64,000 nt of DNA, from positions 501,225,919-501,289,918 of the forward strand of contig CM054058.1 in NCBI GenBank assembly GCA_028641055.1, read 5' to 3'. The translations under genes were made by a program, and so were the position numbers. Numbering within the stretch: the first letter of the stretch is position 1; each line of letters begins with the position of its first letter. Shown here one piece after another: positions 44,369-57,238 of this stretch. The DNA comes from Alopecurus myosuroides. Lineage: Eukaryota > Streptophyta > Magnoliopsida > Poales > Poaceae. Under the pieces are notes generated by a model. It was not told where the DNA came from, searched no databases, and was given only the letters and a program-made list of their open reading frames with translations.

Positions 44369-47050
44369 ATGCCGGAGGGCGGCTCGGTGATCTCTTTCGG
44401 CGCGCACCTCGTCTACGTCGCCACCGTCATCGACCGCGCGTACCCCGGGGAGGTGCATGTCGCGGAGGATCCCCCTGCCGTCATCGCGGCACGCGGGAGG
44501 CCGTTGGGCTGCTCTGCGGACGCCGCGGACGTGATGATGACCGGCCCTGCTGCTGACGCTGGGAAGGGTGCGGCTGCTGCTGCCGCGGGCGTCATCGAGA
44601 ATCTCGCTGGCCCGAGTGCTGGCGGGAAGACCCACAAGCCCTACGAGAAGGACTGCAACCTGGCTCCCTCCACTACTCCGACGATACCTGCGTCCGCTGT
44701 GCGGATGGGCATGCCGCCTCCCACCGAGCTCGAGCTCATGACCATGCGGGCGCAGCTCGAGCAGCAATGCCAGGCGCTGCTCGCCGAGCAGGCGGAGCTG
44801 GATAAGGTTAGGCTTGAGCTAAACCTGGACCAGAACGAGTACAACCGGGCTCACGGCTTCACGCCCGTCGTGAGGAGGCCTTCCAAGGCAGGCGCTACGC
44901 GCCGCAACCTAGGCACCGAGATGGCGGCAGTTGGAGAAACTGCTGGCCAAGCCGCTAGCCAAAACACCGCCACCACCAGACCCAGATACAGCACCCCCGC
45001 CAAAACCCTTAGAGCTGCTGAGGCTGTAGCTGCTGAGTTGCCGCATCTCGCTAGCGACGCGCGCGTTAGGCAGCAGGAGAGGCTCAACGAGCTAGTGCTA
45101 GAGGCTGCTAGGCAGAACGAGGAGTTCCGGAAATCCAACCCGGGTGCTGGAGCTTCTCAGGTGGTGCACTCGCATGCGGCTAGATCTAACGATCAGGCCT
45201 CATCACCGCATCCCAGTCGCGAGAAGGAGAGGAGTGGGCATTCCGGCAGACATAGGCAGATGCAGGTGTACGACCCGGCTGTCGCTGCAAAACAGCACGC
45301 TGTAGCGCGACAGTCCTGTCAGAAACACAACGCTGCAGGAGCAGGCTATCAAGCCCATAAAGCTCAAAGTCAGGCCCGAGATGGAGAACGCCCAGGCCCT
45401 TCTCAGCACCCAGTTGCTTAGCCTACTCGGCAGAGGCAGCAGCCGCGCGCAGGGGCGCCAGCCGCCAACCCGGTGGAGCAACCTGCAGTCGTGCACGTGG
45501 ACAGATATGACGATGGGTACTCGGCCATGGGGTTGGCTGGCTATGACATCTTGGATCGCGTGGGTGAGCGCGTGCTGGAGCCCAGTGATGCCAGGCACAA
45601 GCTGGACCAGATTTCTCTATCCGCGCAACTCGAGAGCAAGGGGCCTCCTGGCCCAGAGTGCTTTGGTCCCCGCATCATGACGGAGCCGTCCGTGAAGCAG
45701 TTCCAGCTCGCTAGGGGGACCAAGTGCTATGACGGCAGCACCAAGCCGGAAGATTGGCTCAATGACTATGTCACAATCGTGCACATTGTAGGCGGCAACC
45801 GAAGATGGTCCGTGCAGTACATCCCGCAGATGCTCGAGGGACCGGCAAGAACCTGGCTCAACAACCTGCCCAAGCACAGCATCAACTGCTGGCTTGATTT
45901 CGCGGAGGCCTTCATCAGCAACTTCACCAGCACCTACCGGAGGCCGAATAGGCCGCAGCAGCTATCCGCTTGCAGGCAGCGGGAAGAGGAGACGGACCGC
46001 GAGTATCTTACTCGGTGGAGTACTCTGAGGAACACCTGTGAGGGTGTGAATGAGGCCTAGGCCATCACTTGGTTTGCGCAGGGTTGCAGGCATGGCAGCA
46101 TGTTGTGGCAAAGGCTCCAGAGGGAGATGCCGAGTACTCTTGCTGAAACCATCCGGATTGCGGATCAATACGCACTCGGCGACCCGACTCAGCTTCTTCT
46201 TGATGCCGCTGAGCCGAGAAGGAACTACAACATCAACACCAGCAAGCGCAACGAGTTCTGCAACAAGCGCAGAGGTGACCGGATTGATACCCGGTACGAT
46301 CCTGAGGAGGTAAATGCTGTGGCAACCGGAGCTAGGAGTAGCCAGAGGCCAAAAACTGCTGGAGCCCAGTACGGGCAGAACCAGAATCAGGGCCAAGGCA
46401 AGAAGAAGCCATACAGCGCTTCCCAGCAGGGTAGCGGCAACTCGGGTCCGGCACCGAACTTTGTCTTCAAGGACATGAAGGATGGCCCATGCAGTTTCCA
46501 CACTCGGCATCCCGCAAGACCTGCCAACCACACTACTCGGCAGTGCAGTTGTTGGGAAGAAATCAAGAACGAGGGCCTGCCTCCTCCTCCTCCTCTGCCA
46601 GCTGCGAATGCCGCTGTACAGCCTGCTCGCGCACCCGCTGCTCGGCCTCCAGCCTTCCCGAGAAGAGAAAATGTGAACCAGGTGGCTTTAGGAGCCAACC
46701 GCTACTTCAACAACGATGGCTACCGCAACAACAACAACAACTACTACTACACCCGCAACAACAACAGAGGCAACAACAACAACAACAACCAAGGTAACAA
46801 CAACAACGGCAACAATGGTGGTGGAGACCGCAATCGGTACCAGGAGCACCACGAGAGCGACATGATCTTCACCTCTGAGCCTATCGACAAGAAATCCCAG
46901 CACAGGCGTGCCATGGAGGTCAATGCTGTGATCCCTGCTGTTCCTCACTATATGCATTGGTGCAACCAAGAGATCACGTGGTCTAGAGCAGATCATCCCA
47001 AGGTGATGCCCAACCCGGGTAGCTACGCCTTGGTGCTGGATCCTACCTTC
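44369..47050 (+). pseudogene. gag: Element E gag, with two in-frame TAG stops
   Basis: One frame runs from about 44369 (first ATG well past the primer site) through TAG at 45419-45421 and TAG at 46058-46060 into the protease linker. The N-terminal part is Ala/Gln/Arg-rich with predicted helices. The conserved retrotransposon gag block lies at 45720-46130 (KCYDGSTKPEDWLNDY, LEGPARTWLNNL, FISNFTSTYRRP). A zinc-knuckle-like CSFHTRHPARPANHTTRQC follows near 46490, then an Asn-rich tract from (AAC)n. Role in the family: capsid and RNA packaging. Because the frame does not change at either stop, both are simple nonsense mutations. The true start is uncertain. Confidence 0.8.
46724..46822 (+). repeat. 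AAC trinucleotide microsatellite inside gag
   Basis: Runs of AAC (interrupted by GGC, TAC and CAA) over about 100 bp encode polyasparagine in the gag C-terminal part. The tract stays in frame. Confidence 0.85.
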
Positions 47051-47673
47051 TTGGGTCCCGAGAAGAATGTGAGGTTCAGCAAGGTACTGATCGACACGGA
47101 AGCAACATCAACATTGTGTACAGAGACACACTCGAGAAGCTCGGTATGGCCGAGAACATGCTGCTACCTAGCAAGACCACTTTCCATGGCATTGTGCCAG
47201 GAGTCTCTTGCAATCCAATTGGCCGAGTATGGATAGATGTGCTATTCGGCACCAGGGAGAACTGCCGCACAGAGAGCCTGCAGTTTGAGGTGGTTGATCA
47301 CCAGAGCCCCTACCATGCCCTACTCGGCAGGCCCGCTCTGAGCAAGTTCATGGCTTCTACCCACACTGCATATCTGAAGATGAAGATCCCTGGTCCCAAT
47401 GGCGTGATTACCATCACTGGTGATTACAAGAAGTCCATGGAGTGTGCCTCTGCTGGCTCTCAGTTGGCGGAATCCATGGTGATCGCTGCCGAGAAGAAGA
47501 AGATGTACGAGGTGGTGGCTATGGCGCAATCCGCGCAAGCTGGTGCGCCTGGCATGCCGAGTTCCCAGCATGGGACGGCGTTCCAGGCATCTCAGGAGAC
47601 GAAGAAGATCCATATTGACCCTGAGTTTCCCGACCGAGTTGCCATCATTGGCTCCGGGTTGGGGGAGAAATAG
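47050..47673 (+). pseudogene. Element E aspartic protease, frameshifted at the active site
   Basis: VLIDT (about 47083-47097) is the start of the protease active-site motif. The frame breaks at 47097-47101, where one base appears missing, and the rest (NIVYRDTLEKLGMAENML, then YHALLGRPALSKFM) continues in the next frame. LLGRPALSKF is the conserved second block. A TAG stop at 47671-47673 separates it from RT, with no frame change. Function in the family: cleaves the polyprotein. This copy is non-functional. Confidence 0.85.
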
Positions 47674-50600
47674 GAAAGTGAGCTCACCCACTTCCTCCGT
47701 GAGAATCGGGACGTGTTCGCCTGGTCCAATGAGGATTTACCAGGTGTCCCGAGGGAGTTGGTTGAGCACTCGCTACATGTGCGTCCTGACGCCAAACCAG
47801 TGAAGCAGGCTATGCGCCGTTTCGGGGATGAGAGAAGGAAGGCCATAGGTGACCAAATCACCAAGCTCCTGATAAGCAATTTCATCATGGAGGTGCTGCA
47901 TCCGGATTGGCTAGCCAACCCGGTCATGGTCGAGAAGAAGAAGGAAGATCCCAAGGCCGCTACCGCATGGCGCATGTGCGTCGACTACACCGACTTGAAC
48001 AAGGCCTGCCCAAAGGATCCTTTCCCGCTACCTCGCATCGATCAGGTGATCGATTCCACTGCTGGTTGTGAACTGTTGTCTTTCATAGATGCCTACTCTG
48101 GTTTTCACCAGATAGCTCTCAATCCTGCTGATCAAATAAACACTGCCTTCATTACCCCGTACGGGGCTTATTGCTATCGTGTCATGTGTTTCGGGTTGCG
48201 GAATGCGGGTGCCACTTATCAGAGATGCATGCAGAAATGCTTGCACGACCAACTCGGCAAAAATGTGCAGGTGTACGTAGATGACATTGTCATCAAAACG
48301 AATAAAACACATACTCTGCTTAGTGACCTTGAGGAAACTTTCGCTAACTTGCGCAAGTATAAGATGAAGCTGAACCCGAGTAAATGCACCTTTGGCGTCC
48401 CGGCTGGCAAGCTACTCGGCTTCTTGGTATCCAGTCGGGGCATTGAGGCCAATCCTTCAAAGATAAAAGCTATTGAGAGCATGTCTTTGCCGAGATCCCT
48501 GAAGGATGTGCAAAAATTCACTGGGTGCTTGGCATCACTGAGCCGCTTCTTGGGCAGAATGGGCGAGAAGGCCCTGCCTTTGTATCAATTGATGAAGAAA
48601 AGTGACAAGTTCGTCTGTACACCACAAGCGGATGTGGCATTCAAGGAGCTAAAGGCAATGCTGGGTAGCGCTCCCATCTTGGCTAGTCCGCTACCCAAGG
48701 AGCCAATGCTGCTATACATTGCTGCTACTAACCGAGTAGTCAGCGTGGTGATTGTGGTGGAACGAGAAGAAGAAGGCAAAAGTGTGCAGAGGCCGGTGTA
48801 TTATCTCAGTGAGGTGCTGTCCAGTTCCAAACAGAACTACCCTCACTACCAGAAGATGACCTATGGTGTGTACCTGGGCGCCAAGAAGATGAAGCACTAT
48901 TTCCAAGAGCACCCCATCACAGTGGTGAGCTCAGCTCCCATCTCGGATATCATGGGCAACAAGGAAGCGAGTGGCAGAGTAGCCAAGTGGGCAATTGAGC
49001 TGGCCGCGTACGCTCCCGCGTATGCGAGAAGAGAAGCCATCAAGTCTCAGATCCTAGCAGAATTTCTGGTGGATTGGGCGGAGGTGCAATATGAGCCTCC
49101 CACTCCGGTATCCAACTACTGGAAGATGCACTTTGATGGCTCCAAGATGAAAGAAGGCCTTGGTGCTGGCGTGGTGCTTACGTCACCCAAGAGAGATCAA
49201 CTCAAGTATGTGCTGCAAATCCACTTCAAGGCATCCAACAATGTAGCAGAATACGAGGCCGTGGTACACGGCTTGAAGGTAGCAAAGGAAGTTGGCGCGC
49301 AGCGCATCATATGCTATGGAGACTCGGATCTAGTCGTGCAGCAGGTTTCTGGCACTTGGGATGCTCTGGATGCCAACATGGCGTCATACCGCTTCCTGGT
49401 CCAAACCATGACAGGGTTCTTTGAAGGTTGCGAGTTCCAACACATCCACCGAGCAGAGAATGAAGCAGCTGATGAGCTGTCCAAATTGGGATCTTCTCGG
49501 CAGTACATCCCGGCTGGGATTGCCTTGGAGCATTTGAGAAAGCCATCCATCAAGCCATCCCCCAACTCGGAGTCTATCTTCGTTCCTTCCCTGCCTGACG
49601 AAGAAGCAGTTCCAATGGAGATTGACTGGGAAGGTGCAAAAGGAGACCCGGGGACTGCAGTCTCCATCCCGGGGACTGGCGCCTGCAGCCCGGGGACTGC
49701 CCCTCTCTACTCGGGGACTGCCGCTCCCTACTCGGGGACTGCTCCTCCTCACTCGGGGACTGCCCCTCTCAGCTCGGGGACTGTCGCATTCCTTGAAGAA
49801 GTCCTTGCCAACCGCTCGGGGCTGCAGAGAGTCAACCCCAACCCAGAAAGTGACGCAACAGTGCCTGTTCCGATGGAAGTGGACGAACCAGTGTTTCCCG
49901 CACGGGAAACGCCGAGTTGGGCCATGCCCATATTATCCTTTCTAAGGGACGGCACCCTGCCGGATGATGAGGTTACCGCAAGGCAGATTCAGAGAAGATC
50001 CAAGGGCTACACCATCTTCAGAGAAGTGCTGCACAAGAGAAGTGCCACTGGCGTGTTGCAGCGTTGCGTGGAACCGGAAGAAGGAGAAGAGATTCTGGTA
50101 GAAATACACCAAGGGGAGTGCGGGCACCACGCCTCTTCTCGGGCTCTAGTCAAGAAGGCTTTTCGGCATGGCTTTTTCTCGCTCACTGCTTTGAAACAAG
50201 CTGAAGATATCGTGAGAAAGTGCAACGGCTGCCAGAGATTCGCAAGTAAGATCCACATGCCAGCTTCTGAGTTGAAAACAATTCCCATCACTTGGCCATT
50301 TGCTGTTTGGTGTCTGGATATGGTTGGTCCCTTCAAGCCGGCTAGAGGCAACATGACACACATCCTGGTCATGGTTGACAAATTCACCAAGTGGATTGAT
50401 GTGAAGCCTTTTCGGAAGTGTGATGGAGCTACTGCTGTGAGTTTCCTGAAGGATGTGATCCTGAGATACGGCTACCCGCACAGCATCATCACAGATAACG
50501 GCACTAACTTTGCTGAGGGAGCCATGGTGAGATTCTGCAGAGATAAACACATCCGACTAGATGTCGCGTCTGTCGCGCATCCCGCGTCCAATGGGCAGGT

Positions 50601-51183
50601 GGAAAGAGCAAATGGCATGGTGCTTGCAGGCATAAAGCCAAGGCTGATTGAGCCGCTGCTGAAAACACCAGGGTGTTGGCTAGACGAGTTGCCAGCGGTG
50701 TTGTCGAGTCTAAGGACTACCCCTAACCGGTCAACCGGCTACACGCCATTCTTCTTGGTTTACGGGGCTGAGGCCGTGTTGCCAATCGACTTAGAGCATG
50801 ACTCCCCCCGAGTAACCCTCTACACTGAGGCGGAGGCGAGAGAAGCTCGAGAAGACGACGTTGACCTGCTAGAAGAAGCAAGAGAGCTTACTCTGTCACG
50901 TTCAGCTGTTTACCAGCAAAACCTGAGGCGTTATCATAGCCGAAAAGTAAACCCAAGGGTTTTCCGAGAAGGAGACATGGTCCTTAGGCTCGTGCAGCGC
51001 ACAGCCGGGATGCACAAGCTATCCCCTCCGTGGGAAGGGCCATTCATTGTGAGCAAGGCTCTACACAATGATGCGTACTACCTTGTAGATGCGCAACCAT
51101 CACAGAAGAACAGGCCAGATAAAGCTGGGGAGGAATCCAAACGCCCCTGGAATGTAGCTCTACTCCGTCGCTTTCATTCATGA
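47674..51183 (+). pseudogene. pol: Element E reverse transcriptase, RNase H and integrase
   Basis: The frame is open for 1156 codons after the TAG at 47671 (first ATG at 47713), but it has lost its upstream gag-protease. RT: WRMCVDYTDLNKACPKD, then catalytic VQVYVDDIVIK near residue 188. RNase H: HFDGSKMKEGLGAG from about residue 474, with YGDSDLVVQQV and AADELSK. Integrase: zinc-binding H-H-C-C (HQGECGHH...CNGC, residues about 799-841) and a D,D-35-E core (CLDMVGPF; ITDNGTNF; QVERANG). A C-terminal GPFIVSKALHNDAYYLV module follows. Known roles: copying RNA to DNA and integration. A 21-bp repeat lies between RNase H and integrase. All catalytic residues I can check are present, so the domain is well preserved apart from the upstream breaks. 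Confidence 0.9.
49649..49783 (+). repeat. Seven-copy 21-bp repeat between RNase H and integrase
   Basis: CGGGGACTG begins at 49649, 49670, 49691, 49712, 49733, 49754 and 49775, exactly every 21 bp. The repeat encodes seven-residue units of the type YSGTAPP, so the reading frame is kept. The core matches polypurine-like words downstream of pol (CTCGGGGACTGCC at 51247, CTCGGGGACT at 51669 and 53714). Confidence 0.9.
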
Positions 51184-51850
51184 GCAAAAGTGTGTATGTA
51201 CCCTCTTATCCGAGTTAAACTCCTACTCTGCAATCTGAAATTGAACTCGGGGACTGCCCTCGTCCAAAATTGCTCTAAGTGTTTCTACTCTGTTGCCTCT
51301 TTGCCTACTCGGTTGCTACGCTTAGAATTTCAAAAGCATACAAAGTAGTGTGTTTATACTCACTGGACACTTTGCGACTCTGCTGCTGTCCGCAAACCGG
51401 CTTCATGGCAAGCCAGAGAACAAGCCAAAGAGTCAATGAACACATGAAAAATTGCACAGGGAAGGAAGCGTGTGGCAACCGAATAGAGTGTTTTTTACTG
51501 TATGTTGTTCTCTTTTTCGGCTATGTGGTGGGTAGCATTACTATGACTGTTTCCAAGTGGCTAAGTATTTGAAACCTCAACTTTGAACTCTTGTGACTCG
51601 AATACCAAAAAAGCAACAAGTTGCAGGTAAGAGCTGAGATAAAAAGGAAGGGTGGATGAAAAATGCAACTCGGGGACTCGCATGATAACGCAACCCGGCA
51701 TCAAGCCAAAGCTGCTCAAAGTACTAAGTATAAAAACTTCAAGTGAAATAAAACTGAGTAGCAACGAGGAAGATAAATTGTTCAGTACATCTGCACCCGG
51801 CATTTCGGGGATTTGATAAAAATCTCGAGCATAAGTGTTGCAGGACATAA
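51184..51850 (+). other. Spacer between pol stop and antisense gene end
   Basis: About 670 bp without a gene. It holds two polypurine-like words, ACTCGGGGACTGCCC (51245) and ACTCGGGGACTCGC (51667). The antisense gene's 3' UTR and the sense RNA would overlap here. Confidence 0.5.
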
Positions 51851-54800
51851 TCAGGTGGAGGTAGCAGCATTTTCAGTGTTGGCCTTGGCGGCATCAGCTT
51901 CGGGGGTGGCCTTGGTAGCGTCAGCTTCCGGGTTGGCGACATCCGTTTCTGGGTTGGTGGCAGCCTGATCAGAAGTTGCTGTAGCCACCGAGATGGGGTC
52001 CGTCGCCGAAGTGGAGGCAGTGGATTGAGCGCGGAGTAGCGCCGTGTCGTCGAGGGCTGCGCCTGATGAAGTGCCGAACTCAAGGGCCGCGGTGTTGATG
52101 GTCATCTTCTCGCTTTCGGCTTCATCATCGCTATCCTCGACGACCGCGCCCTTCCCCTTCCCGGACTTGCCATCGGGGCTATCGAAGAAGCTCAGCCCAT
52201 CTGATCCAGTGGCCTCCTCATCATCGTCTTCATCCTCGTCGTCGCCCTCGCCTTCCACATCCGTGTCGGGCTCGGTGAGGCCGTCGATGTAGCGCGCAGT
52301 ATCCGCGTAGGAGGCGATCTCCCACGCGACTGCCTGGCGGCGAGCCACGCACTCGGGATCCTTCTCCCACTTGGAATCACGGCGCATCTCAAGGATGGTA
52401 TTGAGATTGAGGTTCTCATACCAGCTGCAGATGAAGAGGAGCAGCATGTCCGCGCCTGCCCGAGCTCCAGATGCTCGCCACTTCTTCAGCTCGGCCTTGA
52501 CGCTATTCAGCTTCTCGGCAAGCGCGCGGATAGTTGAGGGCAAGGGATCCTGGGGCCAGAACAATGCATGAAGTCTGAAGGCAACAGACGTTAAGTCCGT
52601 GCCCAAGCCCCTAAGGCGCTGAAGCTGACTCTGCATGTTCGTGAAGCTGTCTTCGATGGAAGCCTTGGTGTCCATGGGGAGCCCCTTCTCTACTCGCACG
52701 TCTTGGGCCTTTGACAGGGCAGGTTTGCTGGCTGAGCAGAGATCGGGGAAGATTTCTGAAAATGCTATCAGAAAAAGATTAGAAAAGAAAGCAGCAAAGG
52801 GATGCAAATCGGTCAACAGAGAAGAAGGAGAAAACAGGAGGCGCAAAGATGCGTGAACTTACTATTCAGGTCGCAGAGTAGCGACTGAAGTTTCCTCTTC
52901 CATGACTCCTCATCTGCAGCGTGCCGCTCTTCGACCCTCCGGAACTGGGCCAGTTGGAGCATGAGATCCGAGTTGCTCTTCTTCAGCATCTCGCACTCCA
53001 GCTCAAGGGCCCTTTGCTTGGCCTTGGCGGCTGCCTCCAACTTGTCCTTCTCAGCAGATAGGTCTATGACGTCCTGAAGGACAGTCCGTAACTGGAGCTG
53101 CAGCGGCTCCAGCTCGGTGGTGTGTTGGCTCTTGAGCTCGACGGCTTGGCTTTCCAACTGCTGCTGCAACTCGGCGGGCTGCACGCAGTCGAGATGCTCT
53201 TCACGAAATTCTTGTAATCTTCTGCGGAGGAGAAGGGAATGGTCAGCAAATAGCAGAGAAGAAGGAGGAGAACAAGCCAAGAAGGCGACAACTCACCTTC
53301 CAACTTCTTGATGGTGGTCTCGGCGTTTTCAACAAAGACGTGACAGTGCTTGTGCTCATCTGTCAGCGCCTTGACCTTGCCTGCAGAGTACAAGGAGTTA
53401 GAGCAGAAAGCAAAAACGGGCGTAAACACAAAACGCATAAACCGAATAGCTAGAAGCTTACTCTCGAGCTCGGAAAGCTGAAGGGTACGAGCTACGGCCT
53501 CCTTCTCGGTCACGGCATCGCTTTTGCGTTCAGCTTCTAGGGCCTCAAGGCGCCTTTTTGCAATGCTGTGATTCCAGAGCAGGGTCCGATAAAGGGTCGT
53601 TCTCTTCAAAAGGCTATTCTGAGAAGCAGAAAGAAAAGAAGTTAGACAATGTTCTGAAGATTTGACCCGAGAAGACGGCTACTCAGTCGAGTAGCCGCCT
53701 ACTCGGCCCGAATCTCGGGGACTGGGTGATGGATAAGAAGAAGAAGAAGAAGAATAGAAGAGAAGAAAAGCGCAACTCGGAACAGGCAAAGCAAAACTTA
53801 CCGCATAAGTTTGCTCGAGATCCTCTGCGGCGTTGCAGTGGACGAACAGCTTCGCGGCAAGCGTGCTGGTGGCGGACGAGATGTTCATGGGATTGTAGCC
53901 CAAGTCCGCCTTGTTCCAGTCGATGCGCCAGTGGTCCAACTTGCCCAAAGCCAGGCCGTTCCAGGTCTCGTTGCCAAGGAACGCGCTATTCCACTCGGCG
54001 TCGATAAAGCCCACCCGGTCGATTATCTACTCGAGACCCTGGGACTCCACCTCTGTCTCCTGGATCTCGCGCGAGAAGATCGATTGGGCCTTGTCCTTGG
54101 CCGGAAGCTTGGAATTCACAGCCTGGGCCTGTTTGCCTCTCGTAAGAGCGAGCTGTTTCTCGGGCTTGGTCAGACCGATGCTGTACTGTTTGCTCATCTG
54201 CAGCATGTAAGGCGGGTAGGCAGGAGGGTCTTGGACGCTTGATCCCGCGGCTGTGCCTGCACCGCTGCCGGAAGCACCAATGGTAAGCTGCCCACTCTTC
54301 GCGGCAGGCTTCGCAGTTGGTTTCGGTGGCGGCATCACGGCAGGATCTTGAGCAGTGCCACGAGAAGGATTCCTGCGGACGGGGGCGTCTGGCTGGGCAG
54401 ATTTCTTCTCGGCGGTTTTTCTTCTCGGCGTCTGGCTGGGCAGCTAGCTTCTCGGCGGCCTTCTTCTCGGCGGCATGCTTCTCGACAGCCTGCTTCTCGG
54501 CGGCCTTCTTCTCAGCTGCTGGCTTCTCGACAGTTTTCTTCTCAGCAGCCTTCTTCTCGGCTGCATCTTTCTTGCCAGCAGCATCGGAAGCGGTTTTCTT
54601 GGTGGTCTGTTTGGCTGGAGGGCTGGCTGCGGTCTTGGTCTTCTTCATGGGCGGGGAGCTTGGCGCAGTTGGTGGAGCGGCCTGCTGGGTAGGCGGCGCC
54701 AAGGACTGGCTACCGGGCGCAGCGTCCGGCTGCGCGTGGCTCTGCAGGGCCGGCTCCACATCAGTTGTCTCAACCCGCTGCTCGGCAGCGGGGTCTTGCA

Positions 54801-57163
54801 GTATGTCGTCTTGATTGTCTACCCGCGGCTGGGCCGCGGGGTCATCACGGGCAGCAGCATCGGTGTCTTGCTGCTCTTGGCTTTCTTCCTGCCGCTCAAG
54901 GGCGGCATGATCTTGGTGCTCGGTGGTTGTTTCTGTGTTCTCCCCAGCTGTGGCAGCTGGGGGAGAAGGGGGTCTCTCGTCGCGAGCAGCATCCTGCGCT
55001 TGTGGTTCTGCGCGGGCCTGCTGCTCCTGCTCGGCGTCCTGGGCATCAGTGTCCATGCCCTGGATGTTGGCATCGTCTTAATCTTCACCCTTCACGGGAG
55101 AGGGCGCACGCGCCTCGTCCCCTGCCGCGGGCTCGTCCTCTTCAGAGAGGTCGATGAGCTTGTCGATGTCAATGGCGGATCTCTTCTTGGATTTGGAGGG
55201 AGCGGCAGCAGCATCAGCATCCAAGGGGGCGCTTAAGAGAAAAAGAGGTTCAGGAAAGAGAGAGAGAAAGAGGAAACCGAGAAGCAGCGGTGGAACAAGA
55301 AATTCAGGAAAAGCATTGACAGCGGAGTGCAGCTGGGAAGAAAATCACTTGCCCTGCACGTGAAGGGGGTAGCCGTCTCCCAGAGACCTGCTTGGTCTTC
55401 TTCTCGCCCTTCTTGGCCTTCTTGGCGGTGGGCTCCTGGGCACCACTGCCCGCCCTCTTCCGAGTGGCGGGAGCGGCAACCGCAAGCGGATCGACCTCGA
55501 GGGCGTCCTCATCCTCTCCCTCGTCAGCATTAGCATTCTCTGCAGAGTAGGAGAGAAGAAAACAATTGAGAAACAGAAAGAAACTAAGTTGCGCTACTCG
55601 CGACCGAAAAGGTGAACTTGGTCACCTGCGTCGTCGTCTTCGGACCAGTCCCGAATGGACGTGTCGACATGGTGCTTACCCGGATGGACGGCATGGGAAT
55701 GCAGAGGGTGTCCGCGGTGTCGTAGGAGACCTCATCATCCTCCTTTCGGTCTTCGTGCTAGTTGTCCTCGAAGCGCTCCTCGCTCTCAGCAAGCTGGCGA
55801 GCAAGGCGCTGGGGATACAAGCAAGCAATACGAATCAGTTGAGCAGCGTAAGGGATTCTACCCGGGACGAGATGCAAGCACAAAGCATAACAGAGTAAGC
55901 GTCCTACTCAACGAGGCGTGCAAACACAAAGCACATGAAGCCTAAACAATAGTAGCAAGGGTTCTACCCGGGACGGGATGCAAACACAAAGCATAACAGA
56001 GTAGTAGCAAGTGTTCTACCCGGCACGTAGTGCAAACATAAAGCACATGAGGCGTGCAAACACAAAGCACATGAGGCCTAACGGGTAGTAGCAAGTGTTC
56101 TACTCGGCATGTAGTGCAAACATAAATCACATGAAGCCTAAAGAGATACGGCTAAGTGTCCTACTCGGCACAGAGTGCGGATACTAAGCGTACCAAGCTA
56201 AGAAGGCTATCTACTCGGAATCAATACGCAAGAAACAGAATAAGAAGTACTAACCCGCTTGATTGGCTTCGTGCGGCTGTACGGCACGAAGCCGTACTGC
56301 CAGTGGTCGGTGAGGCCGGTGCTCATGATGGAGTGCGCCCAGGTGGCCACATCCGCGTTGCTGAGCTCGAACATGGTCGTCCGAGTGCAATCTCTGTTGC
56401 CGCCCATGTAGCACATGAGGTGTGCGCGGCACTGCAACGGGAGCACTCGCCTGGAGATCCAGCAGGCGATGGGGTCGTCGTCCTTGAGCCCCTTCTCCTT
56501 CAGCTGGGCGAGGCGCGCGTTGATCTGCTTGAGGTCGCCGTCTAGCGGGGGCTTGAGTCCCCAATTCTGCCCGGTAGGAGGCAAATTGGTCCACCGGGGG
56601 AGATTGATCTGGTCCACCAGTGGCTCGCCCTCCTTGACAGGGATGTTCTTCACGTAGAAAAAGGTCTTCTGCCATTTCCGCATGGAGTCAAGGCCCTTGA
56701 CGCGCGGATGGTTGGTCCCGCTACGCTGCACAATCATGGCGCTGCCGGTCTCGGTCATCCTGCGGCTGCTGTCCGCGCTACCCGGCTTGGCCTTGCTCTG
56801 CTTCCTGAAGAAGAAGTAGCGCGCCCAGGTCATCGGTGTGGGGCGGACGCCCAGGAACGCCTCGCACACCACAGCGTGGTATGCGAGCATCACCATCGCG
56901 TTCGGCGGCAGGTGGTGCGGCTGGATCCCGAAGTGGTCGAGGAAGCCGCGAAAGAAATCTGACACGGGCAGCCCGAATCCCCGCGCGAAGTGCGCAAGGA
57001 ACACCACGTGCTCGTCCGCCTCCGGGGCGGGGACGAGCTCGCCATCGGGGTGCCGGCAGCGGACAGCGGGAGGAACTCGCCGGGTGTTCACCAGCCACAG
57101 GCACTCGTCTGCCGTGACATTGGATCCAGCCCACCCGGCGCGGGCGTCGTCGTCGCGAGCCAT
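51851..57163 (-). pseudogene. Element E antisense ORF (Transposase_28-type protein), eight exons, broken
   Basis: On the minus strand the exons I can place by frame and GT/AG signals are 57163-56255, 55808-about 55624, about 55541-55349, about 55240-53802, 53619-53459, about 53380-53297, 53221-52863 and 52755-51851. Exon 1 encodes the plant 'putative gypsy type transposon' domain (FARGFGLPVSDFFRGFLDHF, IQPHHLPPNAM, WQKTFFYVKNI). The middle is acidic, then Lys-rich (KKAKKGEKKTK) with AEKKAAEK repeats (about 54400-54580). The rest is long coiled coil, ending acidic and Ala/Thr-rich. Breaks are TAG at 55760-55758, TAA at 55080-55078, TAG at 54029-54027 and an extra A near 54418. Function is unknown; such antisense ORFs recur in Tat elements. 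Exon 2 end is uncertain because of a short duplication near 55650-55690. Confidence 0.75.
54400..54580 (-). repeat. Imperfect 15- to 24-bp GCCGAGAAGAAGGC repeats
   Basis: About ten diverged copies of GCCGAGAAGAAGGC-type units encode alternating AEKKAAEK/VEK in the antisense protein of element E. One base inserted at the start-proximal edge of the following segment (an A run, about 54416-54420) shifts the frame. Confidence 0.7.
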
Positions 57164-57238
57164 CGAGCAGGAGAGGAAATCTGGTGGTGATTCGGTGGAA
57201 TTTGGCGGAAAGGACTGGCCTTTCGGCGCAGTGAAGCT

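Noticed and set aside
54317..55236. Plus-strand ORFs of 114-253 codons opposite the E antisense gene
   Set aside because: Complement of the AEKK/Ala-rich coding repeats; Leu/Ser-rich shadows with no domain.
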